Assembly (NCBI GenBank): GCA_011800805.1
Contig: MPNW01000656.1
Location: forward strand, 3,960 to 30,626
Length of the DNA stretch: 26,667 nucleotides
Direction of reading: 5' to 3'
DNA from: Hirudo medicinalis
Lineage: Eukaryota > Annelida > Clitellata > Hirudinida > Hirudinidae
This document shows positions 14,068 through 23,635 of this stretch, in pieces; the first letter of the stretch is position 1; the number at the start of each line of letters is the position of its first letter. The position numbers and the translations under genes are program-made. The notes beneath the pieces were generated by a model. The model searched no databases. It was given only the letters and a program-made list of their open reading frames with translations, and had not been told where the DNA came from.

Positions 14068-17000
14068 CGTTATAAAACATATTTTATCGCTTAATGTAAT
14101 TTTTGTAATTCATTTATTACCTTAAAATATCTATTTATATATTATTAAAAAAAATAAATTTCAACAATTAAAACAACATTCACGAATGACATTGTAACCG
14201 ATCAATGAGCACATTGGATTTATTGGATTTTATTGGAAATATTGGATTTATTTTGCATTTTATCATAATCAGCAGGAAGAAAATGCCTTGAATGTCTATG
14301 GTTGTCACGCTCGGAGTTCTGCAGATGAAGGGGTTGTCCAAAATGGACATCTTGTTCTTTGTTTGATCTCCACTGAATGATCGCTGATGGGAGGTAAAGG
14401 TTTAAAGTTGTAATAAATATATTTAGTGATTTTAAAATTAATGAAATTATTATAAGAAATAACTATTGACGGAGAAATATAAATAGTCATATATTTATGT
14501 ATGATGTATATATTAGTTATACAATGTAGTTACGTGATGTAGTATTTAATAATAGTCACCAGTGACTAAATTAATCAGTTATTACCTCATTTCTTTTACC
14601 AAATCACAATTCATTTGAAATTTCATAATTAAAAAATTTCCAAGCAGAACGTCAAAGCCAAAGAGAATGAAGGGTAACACCAACCCCCCTCAGCGTGATA
14701 GCCTGGATGGCATGTTCTCCAGAGGGCACACGGTTTCGCTTGTTTCTGGCAGCAATGTTCCAGTGGAAGTGAGTTGGTTCGACCGGTTTATTGACATAGA
14801 AAGGCTGTTTTATGGCAATCAGTGGCCCGAAGGACTTAATTTGACCCGATGTAACACTGGAGTCCCACTCCTTTGAACCCGAGGTCAACATGGCGCACTG
14901 ATCAAGGTAGGTGTTGTTTGTTTGAGGTGTCTCGATCGAAGACAGGTAGCTATTGGTCTTTGTGCAGAGATTATTGTTGTTGTTGTTGACATTGTTGTAG
15001 TTGTTATTGTTGTTGTTATTGTTTAGTAGGCCGTAGTGGGCAGTCGTCGTGGACTGGAGAGCTAGAGGAGGGAAATTCCTCCGTTGATGTTGTAGTTGTT
15101 GCTGTTGTTTTACATGTGTTGATTTGGTATCAGTGGAAAGTGCGGTACTGGCGTACCGCTAAGGCTTTGCAAGTTGTGAGCATTTGCGCTGTTGCCATTA
15201 CTCAGAGGCAGCATCCGTAAGGGGGTTGCTCCATAAATCACTCCGTTGCCGCCCAAAAATCTGCCTTCCGTTTGAGTCGGTCTGCCCCTGTTGCCAGAAC
15301 AACTGGGCCTCCTCCTATTACGGAGAGGATTGATATTGATTGATTGATATTGACTGAATGATATTGACTGAATGATATTGATTGAATTATGTTGATTGAA
15401 TGATACAGTGGAGCTTTTGCGGAAGGTTTTCATGGAAAGAGATATTTTTAATAAACAGAAATACCTGCATTGTAAACATAAATTAGAATGTATATGAATT
15501 TCAATGAATTGGACTTAATCGAATAATATTATTTCAATTTATATTATTTCAAGAATAGTATTTCAATTGTTTTTAACTAATATAATAAGAATAATAATAA
15601 TAATAAATTATTTCTTGGCTAGATAAATTTATAATTCCACAATTGAATGTTAAACAATGTTAACTTAAAACACCGAACAAAAATGTATAACATAATTTAC
15701 AAAATTAATAACAACAAAATATTATCATTACCATAATAATATTATAGTGGTCGGTAAATATAAATGTTTTGGCGATAACCACACCCAATAAGGATGCACA
15801 GGACCCTCGAACACAAATACAAAGAGCAAAAGTCAAAGTTCATCACCTATTGGGTTGTCCGTTGGACGGTGAGACAAGGAAGTAATAGTGAGCGTTGTGA
15901 AAGTTACATATGTCTTCAGAACTTGGCGTTACGGCCTCTGAATCATCTGCATAGGGAAGGTCAAGGTTGTCCAGGTAGGGCATGACCGCGGGCTTCCAGG
16001 ACGCCAGGCTGGTCCTGGACGAAGGTCTTTTCCAGCTGAACTGACTGGATCTGCGCCTGGGGAGATCCTGAGGAAGGAAGGGTGTTCCAGGGACGCTGTT
16101 GTACTGCAAAGTGTTCGGTGAAATATTTAAGAGATTCACTGTTGTTCGGTGCAAATTTAGGTTTGTAAATGAAATGAATTATTAAATTCAATTCAATTAT
16201 GGACTCTATTTTATTTTTTTAATTTTCTATGTTTTTAAATATTTTATGATATTTTTTTTTAATATTAATATAATATTGTTTTTATAATATTTTATAATAT
16301 TATTTTTTAATATTACTATAATATTGTTTTTATAATATTTTCAACTTAAATGTGAACTCCATAACCTTCATTGTGTTGAAATAAATCAATTTCGATTTAA
16401 AAATGAATTTATAAGTGAATGTTTCCTGCTGAATATTTGAATTTGGAAGGCTGATATTTTCTTTCCATAATTTTGAAATATAAATATAATTTTATTACAA
16501 AACAATTTTCCAGAATGCAATTACAACAATTACAGCACATTACGTCAAGACAATTCATTCCCAAATCCGCGCATCTCCACTCCTCATACCTTGTTGTCGG
16601 GACTATGCATAGCTTTACTGTTGCAGTATTCTGAATGCATGCTCAGTCGGTCCCCCTCAATGAGTCTGGAGTGTTCATCGTCCTTGAACCTCGGGTTGAT
16701 GAGACTTCGGGCTGACCCGACAGAAGGAGTCCTTTTGCATTCGAAGAAGGCCTCAATATCCGCCAGTTCTGCCTCTTCTTCTGCCTGGGTATTTGTCAAT
16801 CTATACTATTTTAAGTCTGACATGATATGATTGATGTTGTTGTTGTTGTTTAAATGGTTTTACAATCTGTGTGGTTGCAATATTGTTTATGCTAATCTTT
16901 ATAAGATTATTTTTTAAGGCACAATAATTCCAAACTCTAAATTCCTCAATTGATGAAGTTATTTGTTGATTCCTAATTCAATAATTAATTAATTACTTGA

Positions 17001-18154
17001 CTAAATTAAGTTAAAGCAACAATAATAGTACAAATTTGCATCTTAAACATAAATTTCTCAACAAAAATCATTTCAAATGAGTTCTTTCAATCGCAGTGAG
17101 CAGCGTTCAAAATCCAAGATCGGCAAGCAATCCAAGTTCTCACGAAGGAGATTGAAGACTCCATCGACAACAGGTTTTATGATCTGCTAACAAAAATATA
17201 AATAAAAAATGAAAAAGCCAAAAAAGAGAGATTACCTCGAGATCGGCATCAATTTGATCTTGTTTCCTGCAGTCATCGTATGACATGGCGACAATGGCCA
17301 ATATGACGTTGACGAGGTAAAACGAACCGAGGAAGATGACGATGACGAAGAAGAGCATCTGATTGGGTCCGTTCGTTCGTATGACCTTGGGAATTCGTTG
17401 AAGGTCGTTTAAGATACGGTCGTCGATTTTGATGTTATTTATGGCAGAAGTTGCTTATGAATTATTAATAGTTATTACCGAACATTACTGGATGTTGCTG
17501 GACGTGTTATGGTAGGTTTAAAAGTAAATTTATTTGTGAATATAAATTGAAATGCATCATTCTCAAATGTTTCATTCGACTTTCTTTTCCTTCCATTAAC
17601 TTGGATTGAAAACAATCAACCAAAAAGCATGAGGAAAACAATTACTTTGCCAGTCACAATTATAAAGTTTATTATTACTACTGACAATTATCGCACATTC
17701 AGATGAAAATGATTACTTTATTTACAATTTAATTTGGGGGGAATTGCCCCTAAATCCAAGGTACCTGCTGGTAGAGACTTTCCCAATTGTCTTGTGTCAT
17801 AAGGCGAAATGCACAGAGCAACGCTGATCCAAAATTGTCGAAGTGGGTATAACCGAAGTCTGGATTGTCACCTACCGTGATGCAGGTGTAATTAGGAGGA
17901 CACGTTCTGAAGTTAATAATAATTTATTTATTATTATTAAATATTTCGATATTTCAAATTACAATAACATATTTATTATGCATATTTTAATATGGTTATT
18001 TTGTAAGGAATATACTTACATTATGATTAATAATATTATTGTTAACTAATAAAATGATAGTATTTAGAAATTATTGTCTTTAAAAATGAATTAATAATAA
18101 TAAAAATGATGATAATAATAATAATAATAACAATATCAACAATAATAATAATAA

Positions 18155-18185
<31 letters not shown>

Positions 18186-18241
18186 TAATAATAATAATAA
18201 CAATAATAATAATGATAATAATGATAATAATAATAATGATA

Positions 18242-18287
<46 letters not shown>

Positions 18288-20905
18288 TAATAATGATGAT
18301 AATGATAATAATAATAATTGCAAACTGACCCTCCAGCGTCGTTCGCTTGAAGAGCTCCACAAAGCATGAATGGTTTAGAATCTGGTTTGAACCAGTTTGC
18401 TGTTTTTTTTTTGTTTAAAAAAATAAATCATTTGATTTGATTTGAAATGATTTTTTTATTTTTCGAACATTAAGCATTGGCAAACATTGAAATGCAGAGA
18501 TAACTGCATAATTTATTTATAATTTTTATAATTTATTTACAATTTATTCATAATGTTTATAATTTATTCATAATTTATAATTAGTTGAGTAAGGCAGTTA
18601 ATTTAATGTTGAGATTTATAAGCAACAATAATCAACGCTAATTACTTTTATCATTAAGTCATATTTTTTTATTAATTCCATTCAAACGACGAACAAAGAA
18701 TTGTCTCCCTCATCCAGACAGCATTGTTCTCAAATTGAAAAGGCATCTTACATCAAAGCCCAGAAAGCAAGCAAATGGTCTCAAGTCGTATTTCATTCTT
18801 CTCCACTTGTCCGAGCATTAGCAGCGAAAACGCTCTCAAAATGTCGTTGAAACAGACATTGGGCATACAAAACATGTATACAAATATATGTATACCCGCT
18901 AAAACAACAAATGCAAGAGAACCAACTACAACAACAAGACAAACACCAACCGGTGTTGTTGACGTAGTTGAAGTACTCCTCCTTTTCCCTTGCCGTCGAG
19001 TTCTTGGAAATGCTCATGTAGGTCGAGTTGGACTTGACGCACTTCTTCATCATGGATCCCTGGTACAACTGGAGTCCAACGAGAGCGAAGATGGAGAGGA
19101 CGAACAGAGAGAGTATCATCACATCTCGTAGCCTTCGCACAGCTTCCATTAAGGCACCAACGATGGTTTTGAGACCTGGAAAAGGATAGAAGTTCTCCTG
19201 ATGAATTCCAGTTTTATTTATTTAATATGATGATGATGATGATTATTATTATTATTATTATTACATTATTTCTTTTTTTTTAAATAGTATTCAATTATTT
19301 CTGAATAGTTGTTGCTTGATGAGCAGAAATGTCTCAAGTATTTCATGCACCTTTTGAAATTAAATTAACAAAAAGTATTTGCGTGTTCGAATTAATTTTT
19401 CGCCTTTCGGATTTAAAAGCCAATAAATTTATAATAAGGGTTTTATTTGATGAATAATTTATTTCAATCTAAATGTCAAAAAAGCTCATGTCTAAAAAAT
19501 AATCCTGATGTTTCTGGTTACAGCACAAATTGGAATTTATTATATATGGAAATATCTGTTATTCACAAAAAAAAAGAGGAATCAAAGTGCAAAATACAAC
19601 AATCCTAGAATGCCAACTATTTCTAACAGGCAATTATCTGAGGATTTTAATGTATTTTCAGGGATTCTACACATCTAAACATGCAGAGGTTTTACCAAAT
19701 ATTATTTTTTTAAATGATAAATTTAATAATAAAAATTATTATTATTATTATTACAATTTAATAAATAAAACACGTAAAGATATGATTACTCGGATAACAA
19801 ACAAACAAACAACAACAACAACACTATTAGTATTAACAAGAGACGACAATAATACTGACAAATGATCCTAATGCAAAGAGACTACTACTACCAACCAAAC
19901 GCTCGAGCAACACTCGCCATCACCTCACCTGGTACGACAGCAACGGTTTTTAGGGCCCGGAGAACTCTAAAGGTTCTGAGGACAGCAACATTCCCAAGCT
20001 CTACGGCATTAGTTACGTATCTGAAACAGAACGGGAGAGGAGTTGGACAACTTAAAACTACGACGAGGCAAACTCTCGGTGTTCAAAACCAAACAAAAGA
20101 CAAGCAGAATGGGCAGAATGGGAGGGGGATACTTTGAACATCCATCCTATTCAATCGAAATCTTTTCAACTCTTTTAAAAAACGGGCAACGAACAAAATG
20201 AAATACATTTCAAAAGTACAGAATCACACGCAGACCATACAATTCTTGTGGAAAACAATCACATCTCTAACGATAACCTCTTCTAGATGACGTCATAAAC
20301 TCCATAACATAAACAAATAACAGGTTAATTAATCTAGGTGGTTAAATGTTGTCAAAACACCGGGGTTGTCGAGAAGCCCTACAGGGGTAAGGAGGGAGGG
20401 TTTCTAAGGTTTCTGCACAAAAACCACACGACACGAACAGATTGGAGAAGTAAAAGGAGGCACTCACGCGAGAACCACAACGATGAAGTCGAGCCAATTC
20501 CAGGCGTCCCTCAGGTACGTGAAGTCAGCCAAGATGAAACCTCTTGCCAGCATTTTGACACACCCTTCGACAGTGTAGATGCCGGTGAAGGTTTTCCTGT
20601 TGGCAAATAATTGATTGACATTCATTTGAAATCATTAACAATTAATAATTAGCAAGCCATTTATAATTACGATCGTATTACATGGCAGTGAGTGTAATTG
20701 TAATAGAATTACATTCATCCAATATCGGTTGGGTTAATGTGAAGTTAATGTGAAGACAAACAAGTCGGATGCATCGATGTACACAAATAAACAAGAATAA
20801 TTCTGTGGCTATTCAGAGATGGTGGTCGTACTAAAACAGCCGCATTTCAAAGTTTATGAGTTAAATGAGAAATTATATATTCTCAACAATGGTGCTAATA
20901 ATGGC

Positions 20906-20953
<48 letters not shown>

Positions 20954-23590
20954 GTACAGTAATGTAATTAAGACAATTCATTCATTTCGATTTAATATAG
21001 TTATTTGCTTTGTGTTTTTTTTTGTTTTTTTTTTGTATTGTCTGAGGTCTCTGGATGAGACTTGGCAATCATTTTATCCGGCTGCAATACAGCCGTGTTT
21101 AACTTTGAATAAAATAATAATAATAATAATATTAATAATAATAATAATAATAACAATAACTTATTGTAAATATATTCATAAAGATATTATTTAAAAATTG
21201 GATTTTCTAATAATTTTTTTCTTTAATTAAATAAATAATGTTTAATAAACATTTAATAAAAGTTTAGAAACTATTTAATGACCAATTTTAAAACAATTAG
21301 TAATAAAAATATTCTACCCTGAGTGGCTATTAGATTAGCAAGTACGTTTTTCATTCAGAGCAGGTGTCATTAAAACTTCTTGAATCAAAAAAAATCATAA
21401 CTTTTATAAAAAAAATCAACAAAATGAGAAAATTTTGAAAGAAATTTGGAAAAATTTTCGTCGTGATATTTCATTAATTTAGAAATATCTAAAACAAATC
21501 TAAAAATTGTATTACATTATAATTCTAAACGCATTTTTTCTTCGATCACTTAACCTCATTTCTGTCTTTTGCAATTCAATGCTAATAAAAGAACTGAACT
21601 AAAACAGAAATAAATTGTCCGAAGGAATAATCACTCACTCAGCGGCTGGTATTTCTTCGCTGGAGGCCATGAAAATGCAGTTGATGAGGATCACTACCAT
21701 AACCGTGAGACTGAAAAATGTGTTCAAGTTAAGGAAATTCTTCTGAGCATCTTTCAAGACATCCAAAAAAGCTGAAGACTTTCGAGGTGACGAAGTTCTA
21801 AACACCTTTTTTTTGTTTTTTTACATATTGTAGAATGACTAGCGTTTTGTTTTAAATAGGTTTATTGTTGAATATCCTAATATTATTAATTTCCATCAGT
21901 TGTTATTCTCAGTTAATCACAATATTGAACTTGTTAATCACATCTTAATCTTAATCTTATTCGTAGCTGAGGAAATGATTGAATTCATTTCAGGGAGACT
22001 TGTGCTTCTTCAATACTTTAAATGGCAAATTTTGACGGCAATAAAAAAGAAAACTTGTTTAAGTTTCAGTAGAAATTTCATTTGGTCGTCGATTATCCAA
22101 AATCCAAAATCCAAAATCCACAATCCAAAATCCACAATCCAAGAGATTGCAATCAGCAGGAAATGCAGTTCTTTCTTTCAGCACAAAGGCAATTGATTCT
22201 TGCCAAGTTATTATTGAAAACAACTGTTGTTATTAAATGTAATTACTTGTACAAAGACTACAACAGTGGAGCAGTTAATCACCACGCTATATTCAACCAT
22301 TGCATCATTATATCAACCGGTATCGATTCAAAGCAAAGCCTCTTATTAAGCTCTTGTTGCACAGAACATTTTCTGGATCCATTCCAGCTCCACGGATGGA
22401 TTGAAGAAAGACAGATGGACAAGAAAACATGAAACCTGGAAGAAATTGAGCGAAATCAATTTTCTGACAACGCCTGAATGTCGTTCTATTGGAACAAAGA
22501 GAAGGAAAACACTGCATACTTCCTTCGGGCAGCCAATCGAAGTATATCAATAAGCAACTGACTGGAACTATCTTCTATCGAGTCAAGACCAACATGCAAT
22601 CCTCACATCCACACAAACTAACGCACCTACAGGAATAAGAAGAAACATTAAGGTAGGATTAAGGATCCTTGATTAAGGCACTCCCCGGACTGACCCACAC
22701 ATCCTCAGAAGGTACACACAAAAGAAGACAAATTGAGGGCATCACGCGACTGAGCGTTTTATTAGCGACACATGCGACTGTCGCCATCGCTTCCCGAGCA
22801 GCAGTTGCAAAGGATATGGATGAGTCAGGACGTACATGGCTGCTCTCCTGACTGGGTTGAAGGGGTCGAAAATGAAGAAGCCCTTCGTCGCACTGAACCT
22901 GAAGATGGTTTTGTCTCTGGCCACGATCATGAACGTCTGAAATTTTTATTTATTATCAAACAATTTATTTACAATTCATTCATTATTATAAACGCTATTA
23001 GTTCAATTTTAAATCCTAAAAATATTATTTTTCACCAATAAATTGATTTTTAAGTATTTTTTCATTTTAAAACCATCCCTTAAAGTTTCTAATATTTTTC
23101 TTTGTAACCAATGAAGTCAAACCTACGAACATAATTCGTAGACCGAACAAAGCCAAGGAAAATCAAAATGAAAAGCCGAAATGTTTACATCCAAAAGTCA
23201 TCTTCAAGTCAGATGAAGTCGTAAACGATTTCATTTGTAAAGACGCAGTATTACGTAAGTTGAAGATGACATTTCAAAAATACATTTCCAAATCATCATC
23301 TTAAATGTCACCAAATTGTTCTTCGGAGTTTAGAAATTCAAATTACTATTATGAAAAGCACTGAAAGGCATTTTGAAGGACTTCATTTGCAGCGTAAAAG
23401 TTTTACGAACGTTCGATGATAACTTGAACTCGGTCCACAAGATGGCGTTAAAATCTATTTTCTATTCGAGTGGAATCCACTTTTTGTCTAAATTAAGACT
23501 CCATGATGCTTCACTGTTTTTCATTAGGTTGGGTTTTTGAATGATTTACACTTTAAATAAATCAAATAATAAGATTATTATTATTAAACA

Positions 23591-23635
<45 letters not shown>

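Noticed and set aside
15907..15908. Shorter E11 ending at ATAT|GTAACT
   Set aside because: The donor is plausible, but its phase leaves no in-frame acceptor for the following open segment, whereas AATAG|GTGATG does. It is kept only as an alternative.
17080..17190. Plus-strand stretch translating to a [23 protein letters not shown] helix in the E9-E10 intron
   Set aside because: Too short and without recognisable homology; it could be an eroded transposon piece, but nothing supports a call.
18042..18367. Overlapping poly-Ile, poly-Tyr and poly-Leu ORFs on the minus strand
   Set aside because: They come from an AAT microsatellite. Only the first few residues of one frame ([13 protein letters not shown]) are real, being exon E7.
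18775..19131. Plus-strand ORF of 118 codons
   Set aside because: Antisense shadow of exon E6.
19180..20467. A mutually exclusive second copy of the 92-nt DI S3-S4 exon
   Set aside because: No [15 protein letters not shown] sequence was found on either side of E5.
21639..21719. Conventional AG acceptor (TTTTTCAG|TCTC) for E3 instead of the AC acceptor
   Set aside because: It would need a GT donor in E2 at a compatible phase, which does not exist, and it would remove the conserved Phe-Phe-Ser residues; the U12 donor and branch motif fit the AC end.
22308..22851. ORFs of 60-116 codons within the U12 intron
   Set aside because: No homology, mixed strands and ordinary composition; they are chance ORFs, apart from the overlap with E2.
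23197..23270. 11-bp inverted repeat as a possible MITE or structured RNA
   Set aside because: The stem is short, the 52-base loop has no further pairing that I can see, and there is no target-site duplication.
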